A DNA stretch of 64,000 bases, from assembly GCF_001886815.1 (NCBI RefSeq), contig NZ_CP018099.1, forward strand, positions 1,052,501 through 1,116,500. The letters are read 5' to 3'. The notes beneath the pieces are model-generated. The model had not been told where the DNA came from, did no database searches, and was given only the letters and a program-made list of their open reading frames with translations. This DNA is from Caldithrix abyssi DSM 13497 (GTDB taxonomy: Bacteria > Calditrichota > Calditrichia > Calditrichales > Calditrichaceae). This document shows positions 33,738-43,229 of this stretch, one piece after another; position 1 is the first letter of the stretch, and each line of letters opens with the position of its first letter. Made by a program: the position numbers and the translations under genes.

Positions 33738-34493
33738 ATGATTTTTCTTAAATCTGAAGAGCAGATCGCTGCCATTCGCAAGAGCAATGAAATTGTCGCA
33801 GAAGCATTAGCGTTCATTGAAAAATTTATCGAACCCGGGGTAGAAACCCGCATGCTCGATCGCGAGATCGAAAATTTCATCCTTAAAAAAAAAGCCAGAC
33901 CGGCTTTTAAAGGATTGTATGGCTTTCCGGCTGCCAGTTGCATCTCTGTTAATGATGTGGTGGTGCATGGCATCCCAGGAAAGTATAAATTAAGGGATGG
34001 TGATATTGTGGGGATCGATATCGGAGTTGAATTAAACGGCTATTATGGAGACGCCGCCTACACTTTTATGGTGGGGAATGTAAAAGATGAAGTACGCCGT
34101 CTGTGCAGAATAACTCAGGAAAGCCTTTACAAAGGAATTGAGCAGGCACGGGTCGGCAACAGAGTAGGCGATATCTCTGCGGCAATTCAGGAATATGTTG
34201 AAAAACATGGATACTCAGTGGTGCGGGAGTTTGTGGGGCACGGTGTTGGCATCAAACCTCACGAGGACCCGCAGGTGCCCAATTACGGAAGAAGAGGAAG
34301 CGGCATGAAGCTAAAACACGGCATGGTGCTGGCCATTGAACCGATGATTAACATGGGCACGCACAACGTTTATGTGGAAAAAGATCAATGGACGGTGCGT
34401 ACAGCAGACGGGAAACCCTCTGCGCATTATGAACATTCGGTTGCCATCTTAAAAGATGGCCCGGTCATTTTATCAAAAATAAAACAGGAGTAA
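33738..34493 (+). CDS. map: methionine aminopeptidase type I
   Basis: 251 residues, standard for type Ia. Metal ligands are visible in order: the two Asp in '[19 protein letters not shown]', the His in '[13 protein letters not shown]', the Glu in '[11 protein letters not shown]' and the Glu in 'AHYEHSVAI'. It removes the initiator methionine from new proteins in the cytosol. It sits 6 bases after secY and 4 before infA. Confidence 0.97.
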   Translation: MIFLKSEEQIAAIRKSNEIVAEALAFIEKFIEPGVETRMLDREIENFILKKKARPAFKGLYGFPAASCISVNDVVVHGIPGKYKLRDGDIVGIDIGVELNGYYGDAAYTFMVGNVKDEVRRLCRITQESLYKGIEQARVGNRVGDISAAIQEYVEKHGYSVVREFVGHGVGIKPHEDPQVPNYGRRGSGMKLKHGMVLAIEPMINMGTHNVYVEKDQWTVRTADGKPSAHYEHSVAILKDGPVILSKIKQE

Positions 34494-34497
34494 GGTT

Positions 34498-34719
34498 TTG
34501 GGTAAAAAACAAGAAGCCATTCGCGTTGACGGTGTAATAAAAGAAACACTACCCAATGCCTCATTTATTGTAGAGTTAGAAAACGGGCATGAAGTGCTTG
34601 CTTATATTTCTGGCAAGATGCGCATGCATTTTATTAAAATTTTACCGGGAGATAAAGTCAGTCTGGAATTGTCTCCCTACGATTTGACACGTGGCAGAAT
34701 AGTTTACAGATATAAATAG
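34498..34719 (+). CDS. infA: translation initiation factor IF-1
   Basis: 73 residues from a TTG start, single OB fold: '[47 protein letters not shown]' pattern and the ending '[12 protein letters not shown]'. Occupies the 30S A site during initiation. Confidence 0.97.
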   Translation: MGKKQEAIRVDGVIKETLPNASFIVELENGHEVLAYISGKMRMHFIKILPGDKVSLELSPYDLTRGRIVYRYK

Positions 34720-34731
34720 AGGGAATGTGTA

Positions 34732-34848
34732 ATGAAAGTGAGAGCCTCAGTAAAAAAGATTTGCGACGGATGTAAGATTGTGCGCCGCAAAGGTGTCGTA
34801 CGTGTAATTTGCAGTAAAAATCCAAAACATAAACAACGTCAAGGTTAA
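34732..34848 (+). CDS. rpmJ: 50S ribosomal protein L36, zinc-binding
   Basis: 38 residues: '[20 protein letters not shown]' then '[18 protein letters not shown]'. Ligands CxxC, a further Cys and His (Cys11, Cys14, Cys27, His33) form the zinc site. The usual place between infA and rpsM. Preceded by 'gaggg'. Confidence 0.96.
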   Translation: MKVRASVKKICDGCKIVRRKGVVRVICSKNPKHKQRQG

Positions 34849-34868
34849 CAGGATAATAGGAGGCAGTT

Positions 34869-35240
34869 TTGGCTCGTATAGCAGGTGTCGATCTACCTAA
34901 AAATAAACGCGTGGTCATCGGTTTGACATATATTTACGGAATCGGCCGTTCATCGGCAGAAAAGATTTTGTCCGACGCCGGTGTGGATGAGAACAAACGC
35001 GTAAAAGATTTATCGGATGAAGATATTCGGAAAATACGTACCATTATTCAAAATGAATATAAGGTTGAAGGTGCGCTAAAAGCTGAAGTTAATATGAACA
35101 TCAAACGGTTGATGGATATCAACTGTTATCGGGGTATCCGTCATTATCGCGGATTGCCGGTTCGTGGACAAAGGACAAAAACAAACGCACGTACACGTAA
35201 AGGTCGTAAGCGTTCTGTGGGCGCTAAAAAGAAAAAATAA
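34869..35240 (+). CDS. rpsM: 30S ribosomal protein S13
   Basis: 123 residues from a TTG start behind 'aggaggc'. '[26 protein letters not shown]' and the C-terminal '[27 protein letters not shown]'. Forms head bridges with the 50S and contacts tRNA. Confidence 0.97.
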   Translation: MARIAGVDLPKNKRVVIGLTYIYGIGRSSAEKILSDAGVDENKRVKDLSDEDIRKIRTIIQNEYKVEGALKAEVNMNIKRLMDINCYRGIRHYRGLPVRGQRTKTNARTRKGRKRSVGAKKKK

Positions 35241-35262
35241 AGAGAAATTAGGGAGATAAAAA

Positions 35263-35655
35263 TTGGCATCACCTAAAAGAAGAAGAACTCAAAAGAAAAA
35301 GGTCCGTGTTGAGCCACACGGTAAAGCCCATATAAAAGCAACATTTAACAACACAATTATATCCATTTCTGATATTTATGGAAATGTGATTTCATGGGCC
35401 TCTGCCGGTGTTGTTGGTTTTAAGGGTTCTCGTAAAAGTACGCCTTTTGCTGCGCAGCTTGCTGCAGAAAACGCCGCTAAACAGGCCATGGATATGGGCT
35501 TGCAGAGTGTGGATGTAGAAGTGAAGGGACCTGGCTCAGGCAGAGAAGCGGCCATTAAAGCGCTGCAGGCCGCAGGATTAAATATTTTATCAATTCGTGA
35601 TGTAACGCCCATTCCGCATAATGGGTGTAGGCCACCAAAGAAAAGACGCGTTTAA
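35263..35655 (+). CDS. rpsK: 30S ribosomal protein S11
   Basis: 130 residues from a TTG start. '[22 protein letters not shown]', '[21 protein letters not shown]' and the end '[17 protein letters not shown]'. Part of the platform near the mRNA exit. Confidence 0.97.
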   Translation: MASPKRRRTQKKKVRVEPHGKAHIKATFNNTIISISDIYGNVISWASAGVVGFKGSRKSTPFAAQLAAENAAKQAMDMGLQSVDVEVKGPGSGREAAIKALQAAGLNILSIRDVTPIPHNGCRPPKKRRV

Positions 35656-35673
35656 CGTTAATGGAGATGGTAA

Positions 35674-36288
35674 ATGGCAAGATATAAGGGACCAAGAGGA
35701 AAAATCGTTCGTAAATTCGGTGAAAACATTTTCGGAAATCCAAAGTTTGATCGTCTGTTGGCTAAAAAGCCCTATCCTCCCGGTCAACACGGTATGAAGC
35801 GCAAAAAGGTTAGCGATTATGCCCTGCAGTTGCGCGAAAAACAAAAAGTTAAATACATGTACGGCTTGCTGGAAAAGCAATTCCGTCGCTTTTTCCATAA
35901 GGCCGAACGCATGAAAGGCGTTACCGGTGAAAACCTTTTACAGCTGCTGGAAAGCAGGCTGGATAACACCGTGTATCGTTTGGGTTTTGCAACCACCCGC
36001 GCTCAGGCGCGTCAAATGGTTTTGCACCGCCACATTATGGTGAATGGACAGGTGGTTAATATTCCCTCTTTTATTTTAAAACCAGGCGACGTCATTCAGG
36101 TGCGTGAAAAGAGCCGCAGATTGGCCATGTTTCACGAAGCGCTGAAACGCGTTGACGCCGATCGAATGCTGCCCTGGTTAGAGTTGGATAAGGCGAACAT
36201 GACAGGCAAATTTATCGATCGTCCTAAACGTGAGGACATCCCTGTTAATGTTCAGGAAAGTATGATTGTAGAGTTGTATTCTAAATAA
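35674..36288 (+). CDS. rpsD: 30S ribosomal protein S4
   Basis: 204 residues. N-terminal 'GPRGKIVRKFGENIFGNPKFDRLL', and the S4 RNA-binding domain 'LESRLDNTVYRLGFATTRAQARQMVLHRHIMVNG'. Binds the 16S five-way junction and helps mRNA entry. No N-terminal zinc cysteines, so the C-minus form. Confidence 0.97.
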   Translation: MARYKGPRGKIVRKFGENIFGNPKFDRLLAKKPYPPGQHGMKRKKVSDYALQLREKQKVKYMYGLLEKQFRRFFHKAERMKGVTGENLLQLLESRLDNTVYRLGFATTRAQARQMVLHRHIMVNGQVVNIPSFILKPGDVIQVREKSRRLAMFHEALKRVDADRMLPWLELDKANMTGKFIDRPKREDIPVNVQESMIVELYSK

Positions 36289-36320
36289 TAAAATAGAAAT
36301 TATTGGAAGATAAGGTGGTT

Positions 36321-37313
36321 ATGAACTTATCGAATTTTCAAATGCCAGAAAAAATTGAAGTTGACGACGCAACGTACACAAAAACCTATGGGCGGTTTGT
36401 CGTACAGCCTCTTGAAAAAGGCTACGGCGTTACGCTGGGTAATATGATGCGTCGCGTGTTGCTCTCTTCGTTAGAAGGGGCGGCCATTACAGCAATCAAA
36501 GTGAACAACGTACAACACGAGTTTTCTACCATCGAAGGCGTGTATGAGGATTTGCCGGAGATTATTCTTAACCTCAAAGAATTACGCCTCAAACTGTTAG
36601 ATAAGGCTCCGGAAAAAATCGTGTTGCGTTTAAAAGGCCCGATGGAATTTACCGGAAAGACCATTCAGGAAAACGTTGCAAATATCGAAGTGCTCAATCC
36701 AGACTTGCACATTGCAACCCTGAATGAAAATGCCGTGATGAACATGGAGCTTTATCTGGGCGTCGGTCGCGGTTATTTGATTGCTGAAGAGAACAAGAAC
36801 GAAGATATGCCTCTGGGCGTAATCCCCATCGATTCCATCTTTTCACCGATTCTGAACGTTAAATACACCGTTGAAAATACGCGTGTCGGTCAACGGACAG
36901 ACTTTGAAAAGCTGATCATGGATATCAAAACCGATGGAAGCATTACGCCGGACGAAGCATTAACCCAGGCGGCCAAAATCATCAAAGAACACCTGCAAAT
37001 CTTTATCAATTTCGATATTGAGTCACAGGAAGAAGAGAAACAGGAAATTGATGAAGAGACCCTGCGCGTTCGTAAGCTGCTTAAGATGAGCGTGGATGAG
37101 CTGGAACTTTCTGTTCGCTCGCACAATTGTTTAAAAGCGGCCAACATTAAAACCATTGCCGATCTGGTGCGTCGTGACGAACAAGAAATGTTGAAATTTA
37201 AAAACTTCGGGCGTAAATCTTTGACCGAATTGTCTAAAATCCTGAAGGAACGCGGTTTAGAGTTTGGAATGGATGTAGATAAATATCTAAAACCTGAAGA
37301 GAGTAAAAAATAG
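36321..37313 (+). CDS. rpoA: DNA-directed RNA polymerase subunit alpha
   Basis: 330 residues from ATG 36321, chosen because 'aaggtgg' just upstream serves as ribosome binding site; an in-frame TTG at 36303 is less likely. N-terminal dimerisation domain with 'VQPLEKGYGVTLGNMMRRVLLSSLEGAAITAIKV' type sequence, acidic linker 'ESQEEEKQEIDEE', and C-terminal domain 'LELSVRSHNCLKAANIKTIADLV' to 'NFGRKSLTELSKIL' that binds UP elements and activators. Within the alpha operon between rpsD and rplQ. Confidence 0.97.
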   Translation: MNLSNFQMPEKIEVDDATYTKTYGRFVVQPLEKGYGVTLGNMMRRVLLSSLEGAAITAIKVNNVQHEFSTIEGVYEDLPEIILNLKELRLKLLDKAPEKIVLRLKGPMEFTGKTIQENVANIEVLNPDLHIATLNENAVMNMELYLGVGRGYLIAEENKNEDMPLGVIPIDSIFSPILNVKYTVENTRVGQRTDFEKLIMDIKTDGSITPDEALTQAAKIIKEHLQIFINFDIESQEEEKQEIDEETLRVRKLLKMSVDELELSVRSHNCLKAANIKTIADLVRRDEQEMLKFKNFGRKSLTELSKILKERGLEFGMDVDKYLKPEESKK

Positions 37314-37332
37314 CTTAGAATAGGGATTTGAG

Positions 37333-37932
37333 ATGCGACACAGAAAAAAAGGAAATCATTTAGGGCGGACGGCCAGCCACAAAAAAGCGCTGATGCGCAA
37401 TCTGGCGGCCGAAGTTTTCGAACATAAAGAAATTCGTACTACGCTGGCTAAAGCTAAAGAGCTGCGCAGCTATGTAGAACGATTGATTACCTACGGCAAA
37501 AAAGGAACGCTCCACCACCGACGTCTGGCGTTTCAATTTTTACAGAATAAAAATGCCGTAAAAACCCTGTTCGATGAAATTGCGCCTCTGTACGAAGACA
37601 GAGCCGGCGGCTACACGCGAATCATCAAGCTGGGAAATCGCCGCGGAGACAATGCGCAAATTTCAATCTTTCAACTGGTTGGCTTCGAAAAGGTAAAAAG
37701 CAAAAAAGACGAAAAGAAAAAAGAGGCGAAAAAAGCCAAACCTGAAGTTAAAGAGGAAGACGTTAAAGCCGCAGTTGAAGAGAAAAAACAACCGGCGGAA
37801 GGGGAAGCAAAAGAAACGGCTGAACCCACTGAACAAACAAAAGCGGACACTCCAGAAGAAGTAAAATCTGAGGAGACGCCTCAGGAAGCTGCGGAAGAAA
37901 AAAAGGCTCCTGAAGACGAGAAAAAAGAATAA
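37333..37932 (+). CDS. rplQ: 50S ribosomal protein L17 with long charged C-terminal extension
   Basis: 199 residues. The first 120 are a normal L17: 'MRHRKKGNHLGRTASHKKALMRNL', 'YVERLITYGKKGTLHHRRLAF', 'RIIKLGNRRGDNAQISIFQLVGF'. Residues 121-199 are low-complexity Lys/Glu/Ala/Pro with no aromatic residues, not found in ordinary L17 (about 115-130 residues). It is the last gene of the alpha operon and is followed by a terminator. Confidence 0.96.
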   Translation: MRHRKKGNHLGRTASHKKALMRNLAAEVFEHKEIRTTLAKAKELRSYVERLITYGKKGTLHHRRLAFQFLQNKNAVKTLFDEIAPLYEDRAGGYTRIIKLGNRRGDNAQISIFQLVGFEKVKSKKDEKKKEAKKAKPEVKEEDVKAAVEEKKQPAEGEAKETAEPTEQTKADTPEEVKSEETPQEAAEEKKAPEDEKKE

Positions 37933-37950
37933 TAATTTCCTCCCTCCCTA

Positions 37951-37986
37951 AAAAAAGCCATCTGCCATGTGTGGGTGGCTTTTTTT
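37951..37986 (+). terminator. terminator at the end of the str-S10-spc-alpha block
   Basis: Stem aaaaaagcca (37951-37960) with tggctttttt (37977-37986), extended inward by wobble pairs, ending in a T-run. It lies 19 bases after rplQ. Confidence 0.88.
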
Positions 37987-38059
37987 GTTTGCCGACTTTC
38001 TTGCATTGAGTTGAACACTTCTCTATATTTATCTTTATTAAAAATATAAAGTTATTTCT

Positions 38060-39142
38060 ATGTTGAAGATAATTGTTTTAATTCTGGGAATTCTGGTCGG
38101 GCAGGCGCTCGCTCAACATCGTGGTATCTGGATTGTTAGAAATTCTTTGAATACAAAAGAAGATTTAAAACAATTAGAAAGAATTCATCAAAAACTACAA
38201 TTAACGGATGTTTATGTGCAGGTAAGGGCATTAGGGGAAAATGTGTACTCCGCTCCAATGGCCTCTCGACTTACCCTAAATGAGATCGTTGAGTTTTGTC
38301 ACCGAAACGGCATTAAAGCGCATGCCTGGATAAATGTTTTTTATATCTGGTCAAAAAATAAGGCGCCGCGCAACCCGAACCATCCCTTTTTGCAGGATGT
38401 CGATCATTTATTAAGCGATTGGTCCAGTGAAGAACCCGTACTAAAAAATTTGAAGAAGAAAGGCGTTGAAGGATATTTTGTTGACCCGCGCGCTTTTACC
38501 AACAAAGCTCAAATAGAACGGCTGCTTAACCAATTACTTACGCAGTATCAGTTTGACGGCATTCATCTGGATTACATCCGTTATCCGGGCAAGGGCGTAA
38601 TCTTTTCTAAGCACCTGCGCACTCTTTTCATGAAAAAATATTTCATCGATCCCCTGTTGTTTTTCAAAGAAAAAACGTTTAACCCCGAGGGCCAAAGCCT
38701 GTACCGAAACTTTTTGCTAAACGAACTGAACAATTTTGTCGAGAACTTTAAAAATGTCGTTCGGCAAATAGACGAATCGTGTGTGGTTACCATGGCTGTT
38801 AAACCTGATATTGACCGGGCAAAGTTCGAATATTATCAGGATTGGGTCAACTGGCTAAAGCAGGGGAGCGGCGATTATGTGCTGATGATGAATTATTCTC
38901 CCGATGAAAATGTTTTCCGCAAAAATCTGTTAAAAGCCGAGCAATTGATCGGAAAAAATAACGTCGTTTGTGGAATCGGAGCCTATTATCTGGACGGTGA
39001 AAATTTAGAGAAGAGAATTAAACTGGTTGAAGCGCTTCAGTTTAAAGGCTATGCGTTGTTTTCGTTTACAACTTTAAAAAATAAGCCTGAACTGCTCACA
39101 ACGATCGATCAAAGACAAACGATAAAGATACAAACGTATTGA
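38060..39142 (+). CDS. secreted GHL10-like (YddW family) glycoside-hydrolase-like protein
   Basis: 360 residues. Residues 1-18 are a signal peptide (hydrophobic 'IIVLILGILVGQALA' then a cut before 'QHRGIW'). The rest resembles the TIM-barrel GHL10 family (PF02638): 'HRGIWIVRNSL', 'VQVRALGENVYSAP', 'GIKAHAWINVFYIW' and 'FDGIHLDYIRYPG' at residues 165-177. It probably acts on cell-wall or surface glycans; the substrate is unknown. It stands alone between the alpha-operon terminator and the ParA gene. Confidence 0.85.
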   Translation: MLKIIVLILGILVGQALAQHRGIWIVRNSLNTKEDLKQLERIHQKLQLTDVYVQVRALGENVYSAPMASRLTLNEIVEFCHRNGIKAHAWINVFYIWSKNKAPRNPNHPFLQDVDHLLSDWSSEEPVLKNLKKKGVEGYFVDPRAFTNKAQIERLLNQLLTQYQFDGIHLDYIRYPGKGVIFSKHLRTLFMKKYFIDPLLFFKEKTFNPEGQSLYRNFLLNELNNFVENFKNVVRQIDESCVVTMAVKPDIDRAKFEYYQDWVNWLKQGSGDYVLMMNYSPDENVFRKNLLKAEQLIGKNNVVCGIGAYYLDGENLEKRIKLVEALQFKGYALFSFTTLKNKPELLTTIDQRQTIKIQTY

Positions 39143-39157
39143 CGGAATGCTAAAGCT

Positions 39158-39928
39158 ATGGGAAAAATACTGGTAGTGGCCGGCCAAAAAGGCGGAATTG
39201 GTAAAACGACAACGGTGGTAAACCTGGGAGCAAGTTTGGCCATATTTAACAAATCGGTGTTGCTGGTCGATCTGGATCCGCAGGGCAGTGTTGGAATAAG
39301 TTTTCAATTGGACGAATATCATGTTAAATTAGGCATGTACGATGTTATTGTAAATAACATGGCTTTGAGCAATGCCATTATTAATAGCGGCCTGGATACG
39401 CTGGATATCGCCCCGATGAATGTGCGCAACGAAGAGATGGAAATCGAACTCTATTCCAGGGCCTTAAAAATTGATCTGGTAAAAACCATTTTAACGCCGG
39501 TTCGCAACCTGTACGATTTTATTATTGTTGACTGTCCGCCCAATCTGGGGGCGATGACTTTAAACGGCCTGGTGGCTGCCGATGAGGTGATTATTCCGGT
39601 TTTAAGCGAATATTACTCGTTAAAATCACTGGGCAAGTTTTTAAATACGTTGAAAAACATCAGCAAAAAATACAATAAAAATCTGAAAATTGGCGGAATA
39701 TTGGTTACCATGTACGACGCTCGTGTGCGCAAGCAAAAAGAGATCATGGAATATTTGCGCAGTACCTTTAAAGAACTTGTCTTTAAAAGTTTTATTCCGC
39801 GCAATTCAAAAGTTTCCGAAGCGCCTTCGGTAGGCAAACCGGTCATTTTACATGATATTCGCTCCAGGGGTGCGTTAAGTTATTTAAAATTAGCCGAAGA
39901 GATAATAGAGAAAAACAATAAAAATTAG
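39158..39928 (+). CDS. ParA-family ATPase in a chemosensory cluster
   Basis: 256 residues. Deviant Walker A 'KGGIGKTTT' at residues 11-19 with both lysines, 'VDLDPQGS' near 40-47 and 'IIVDCPPNLGAMTLNGL' near 122-138. MinD/ParA ATPases position cargo on the nucleoid or membrane. No parB or parS follows; instead the next genes are a response regulator, CheW, a methyl-accepting protein and CheA. This suggests placement of the chemosensory array, as ParC/PpfA-type ATPases do in other bacteria. That role is inferred. Confidence 0.88.
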   Translation: MGKILVVAGQKGGIGKTTTVVNLGASLAIFNKSVLLVDLDPQGSVGISFQLDEYHVKLGMYDVIVNNMALSNAIINSGLDTLDIAPMNVRNEEMEIELYSRALKIDLVKTILTPVRNLYDFIIVDCPPNLGAMTLNGLVAADEVIIPVLSEYYSLKSLGKFLNTLKNISKKYNKNLKIGGILVTMYDARVRKQKEIMEYLRSTFKELVFKSFIPRNSKVSEAPSVGKPVILHDIRSRGALSYLKLAEEIIEKNNKN

Positions 39929-39941
39929 AAAGGATGGAATC

Positions 39942-40934
39942 GTGGAAAAATTTTACATACGCTCACAGGACATCGAGCAAAAAATCCATTCTGTTAAATT
40001 ACCCTATCTGGCCTGGAAGGTGTTGTTCTTATTGGGCGAGAAACAATCGGTTGCTGCGTTGGCCGAGATTTTGGGCGACGACGAACAAACGATCGAAGGC
40101 GCGCTTAAAACGCTGATTGATGAAGAACTGGCGGTGGAAATAGAGGCCGAAGCTCCTTCCGAAAAAGCGGAAGAAAAGGCAGAAATCTTAGAAGAAACGC
40201 CGGAACCAGCCGTTCCGGAAATTGAGGAAGAAGAAGAGGAGGCGGAAGCGGCGCCAGAGCAGGAAGAAGTCGTCTCAGAAGAAGCGCCAGTTGAAATACC
40301 TGAAGCGAAAGAGAAAGAAGAATCGGATCTTTCGGAAATAGAGGAAGAAGAAAGTTTTACGGGCATTGAAGATTTTGACATCCCAGGCGTGGAAGAAGAG
40401 CTGGTAGAAGAAAGCGAATCGGATATTTCCGAAGTAGAATCAGACATTGAGCTGCCTCAGCTTGAAGAGGAAACAGAAAAGCTGGATTTTGATTTCGAAA
40501 ACATGGAAGAACCTGCGGTTGCAGAAGCGGAAAAAGCGGAAGAAAAAGAAGAAGAAAAGGAAACAAAACCGGCGGGGGCGCCAACCCTATTGGTTATTGA
40601 CGATAGCATCGTGATTCGAAAAATGGTAGAGCTGGCGCTGGAAGGCGAAGATTTAATACTCGAAACCGCAACCAGCGGTAAGGAGGGGTTAAAAGCCCTG
40701 GATGAGGTCAAACCGGATGTGGTGGTTCTCGATTTAATGTTGCCGGATATCAATGGCATTGATCTTTTGAAAACCATCAAAGCATCGTTGAACATTCCGG
40801 TGATTATGCTCTCCGGAAAAGATTCGCCGCAAATGATAGAAAAAGCCAAAGCCGAAGGGGCGGATGCCTTTTTGCCCAAACCGTTCAGAGACGAGGAGCT
40901 GGTCAAAACAATTCATGAACTTTTACAAAAATAA
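39942..40934 (+). CDS. response regulator with N-terminal winged-helix-like region and acidic linker
   Basis: 330 residues from a GTG start. Residues 1-65 look like a small helical or winged-helix domain ('LPYLAWKVLFLLGEKQSVAALAEILGDDE'). Residues 66-205 are an extremely Glu-rich linker, with runs such as 'EEEEEEAEAAPEQEEVVSEE'. Residues 210-330 are a receiver domain with 'LLVIDDSIVIRK', phospho-acceptor Asp264 in 'VVVLDLMLPDINGID' and Lys in 'FLPKPF'. It starts 13 bases after parA and precedes cheW. It is likely an output or adaptor of the CheA protein downstream. Confidence 0.85.
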   Translation: MEKFYIRSQDIEQKIHSVKLPYLAWKVLFLLGEKQSVAALAEILGDDEQTIEGALKTLIDEELAVEIEAEAPSEKAEEKAEILEETPEPAVPEIEEEEEEAEAAPEQEEVVSEEAPVEIPEAKEKEESDLSEIEEEESFTGIEDFDIPGVEEELVEESESDISEVESDIELPQLEEETEKLDFDFENMEEPAVAEAEKAEEKEEEKETKPAGAPTLLVIDDSIVIRKMVELALEGEDLILETATSGKEGLKALDEVKPDVVVLDLMLPDINGIDLLKTIKASLNIPVIMLSGKDSPQMIEKAKAEGADAFLPKPFRDEELVKTIHELLQK

Positions 40935-40945
40935 AGTGAACGATT

Positions 40946-41401
40946 ATGGAAACAGAAGCACGCGTTTCATTAATAAAAATATCCGATCAGTACTTTGCTA
41001 TTGAAATAAAATATATTCGCGAGGTGCTCCCTCTGCCACAGGTGACCAAAGTGCCCAATGTGGAAAAACAATTTTTGGGGGTGTTTAATTTGAGGGGCAA
41101 AATTGTGCCATTGATTGACATAAGCCCCATTTTAAAATTGCAGAATATGACGTTAGAACCAGACCATTTTGTCATCTATTGTCTGGTAAACGGTAAATAT
41201 GCGGGCATTCTGGCCGAAAAGGTTCTGGAAATGCGCGATCTGGAAACGGAACAACTACACGTACCGGGCGCCGAGGTCAACCCGGACCTTTTACCCTACA
41301 TCTCAGCCATTTATGAGGAAACGCAATACGGAACCATTTATGTTCTGGACATGGTTTCCATTTTTGAATCGGCAGAATTAAACAGGTACCGCTTTGAATA
41401 A
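40946..41401 (+). CDS. cheW: CheW-like chemosensory coupling protein
   Basis: 151 residues, single CheW domain. Begins 'EARVSLIKISDQYFAIEIKYIREVLPLPQVTKVPN' and contains 'FLGVFNLRGKIVPLIDISPIL', the family core. Couples receptor to CheA in the array. Placed between the receiver protein and the receptor gene. Confidence 0.93.
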   Translation: METEARVSLIKISDQYFAIEIKYIREVLPLPQVTKVPNVEKQFLGVFNLRGKIVPLIDISPILKLQNMTLEPDHFVIYCLVNGKYAGILAEKVLEMRDLETEQLHVPGAEVNPDLLPYISAIYEETQYGTIYVLDMVSIFESAELNRYRFE

Positions 41402-41447
41402 CCTGGCGCGGCTCTTTTTCGCCCAATTTTAAAATGATGAGGGCTTT

Positions 41448-43229
41448 ATGAAAAGCGACATAAAATATCTATTTATACGCATTAGCATCGTTCTTTTTTC
41501 CATCTGTTTGCTCGCATTTTTTGCGGCCATGGTGCTGCAAAAAAATGCAGAACTGGATCGTGTCATCGTCGGACAGTCGAAGCAGCTTTCCTTAATCGGA
41601 AATGCCTTTACAACCTACCTTGCGCCCGACTCGGTAATTGCAGCCGGTGCTGAAAAAGTTGAGGGTTATATTAAAGATTTTAGATTGAAACTCAAGCTGG
41701 CCAGTTACTACCAGTTTAAAGTTCTGCAGATCGAAGGAACGCACACGCGCATCATTTATGATGAAGAAAATCCCGCAAACAACGGCAAAGATTTTGACTT
41801 CTGGAAGGAGATGCAGGATGCGCGGCAAACGAATCGGCAAACCTTTCATCTGGTTAAAGATGGCGGCCGACTGGTTTACTCATTAGTACAGCCATTGCAA
41901 ATTGAAAACGAGTTGACCGATCGCCTGGTTTTGATTCAATGCGATCTGAAGCCGTTTTTGAAAAATGATTTACGCGCCGTTTTGCCGCATGGCCTGGGCT
42001 TGATCGGCATCTGGTTTATTCTGGAGCTTTTGCTCTTTTTACTGCTTAAGCCGGTCGATTCGGCCCTAAGTTATTTCAGAGAATCCTTTAAGCGTTTGCA
42101 AGAAGGCAAATCCGTTTTAAAGCCGGAAACGGGCTACAAGTATTTTCATACGGAATATGACCTGTTAAAAGAGGCTTCGCGTAAATTTATTAAAATTGAA
42201 GAGGTACAGTTAGATCGTTCGGAAGAACAAAAACAAATTAAAGAGTTTTTGAACATTGTAACGGCGGCAGCAGAGGGCGATTTTACCGTGCAGGCCAGCG
42301 TAACGGCAGACGCTCTGGGCGCGCTATCCGATTCATTTAACCTGATGATCAGCGATTTGAGTAAACTAATTAAAGATGTGAAAAATGCCGCTTTTCAGGT
42401 TGCCGGTTCCACGGCGGACATTTTAGCCAATATTGAGGAGATGGCTCAGGGGGCCGAAGACCAGGCCAGGCAAACAGAAAATATCAGCCGCCTGGCCCAT
42501 GAGATGAACGAAATTTTTGTTAATACGCGCGAAAGCGCCCAAAAATCGGCAAAAGCGGCGCAGGAGGCTCGCCTTGTGGCCCAGAAGGGAGAGGCGGTTG
42601 TGCAAAAAGCCATCGAGGGCATGCACAACATTCGACGTTCCGTGCGCGAAGCCATGAAACAGGTGCGCTTTCTGGATGAAAATTCCGCGCGCATCGGCGA
42701 GATTTCGGATTTTATCGCCGAGATCTCCAGCAGAACCAATTTATTGGCCCTGAATGCCTCCATCGAAGCCGCCCGCGCCGGGGAATCCGGACGTGGATTT
42801 AGCATTGTGGCCGAAGAAATCCGCAACCTGGCCGAGAGCACCAATACTTCGGCCGAAGAGATTTCTAAATTGATCGAAGCCATTCAGAAAAGTATTTCAT
42901 TAACACTGGAAAATATTGAAAACGGCAATTCCGAAGTGGCGGTGGGCGTTCAACTGGTCGATCAGACGGGCGACGCCCTGCGCGAAATTTTAGAAAAAGT
43001 GGAAATCTCTTCAAACGCCGCTTCCGATATCTCACAGGCAACCGAAGAACAAACCAGATACAGCCAACAAATTGCCAGAGCGCTCGAAGAAATAGCAGGG
43101 ATAGCTAAAGCAACCGCAGACCGGGCTCAGCAGTCAAGGCAGGCTGCTCAACAATTAGAGGCTTTGTCAAAAGAGTTGAACAAAGCCGTAGAAAAATTTA
43201 AGTTGAGTAATAATGGAGCAACACAATGA
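41448..43229 (+). CDS. methyl-accepting chemotaxis protein
   Basis: 593 residues. Membrane segments at about 9-31 and 183-203 flank an extracytoplasmic sensor of about 150 residues. A HAMP-like stretch follows, and then the signalling domain with the conserved hairpin '[19 protein letters not shown]' and '[18 protein letters not shown]'. No pentapeptide tether for CheR is seen at the C-terminus. Its stop codon overlaps the CheA start (ATGA at 43226). The sensed signal is unknown. Confidence 0.94.
   Translation: MKSDIKYLFIRISIVLFSICLLAFFAAMVLQKNAELDRVIVGQSKQLSLIGNAFTTYLAPDSVIAAGAEKVEGYIKDFRLKLKLASYYQFKVLQIEGTHTRIIYDEENPANNGKDFDFWKEMQDARQTNRQTFHLVKDGGRLVYSLVQPLQIENELTDRLVLIQCDLKPFLKNDLRAVLPHGLGLIGIWFILELLLFLLLKPVDSALSYFRESFKRLQEGKSVLKPETGYKYFHTEYDLLKEASRKFIKIEEVQLDRSEEQKQIKEFLNIVTAAAEGDFTVQASVTADALGALSDSFNLMISDLSKLIKDVKNAAFQVAGSTADILANIEEMAQGAEDQARQTENISRLAHEMNEIFVNTRESAQKSAKAAQEARLVAQKGEAVVQKAIEGMHNIRRSVREAMKQVRFLDENSARIGEISDFIAEISSRTNLLALNASIEAARAGESGRGFSIVAEEIRNLAESTNTSAEEISKLIEAIQKSISLTLENIENGNSEVAVGVQLVDQTGDALREILEKVEISSNAASDISQATEEQTRYSQQIARALEEIAGIAKATADRAQQSRQAAQQLEALSKELNKAVEKFKLSNNGATQ

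Noticed and set aside
40004-40906. Serine-rich minus-strand frames opposite the receiver gene
   Set aside because: They are the antisense of the glutamate-rich linker; low complexity only.
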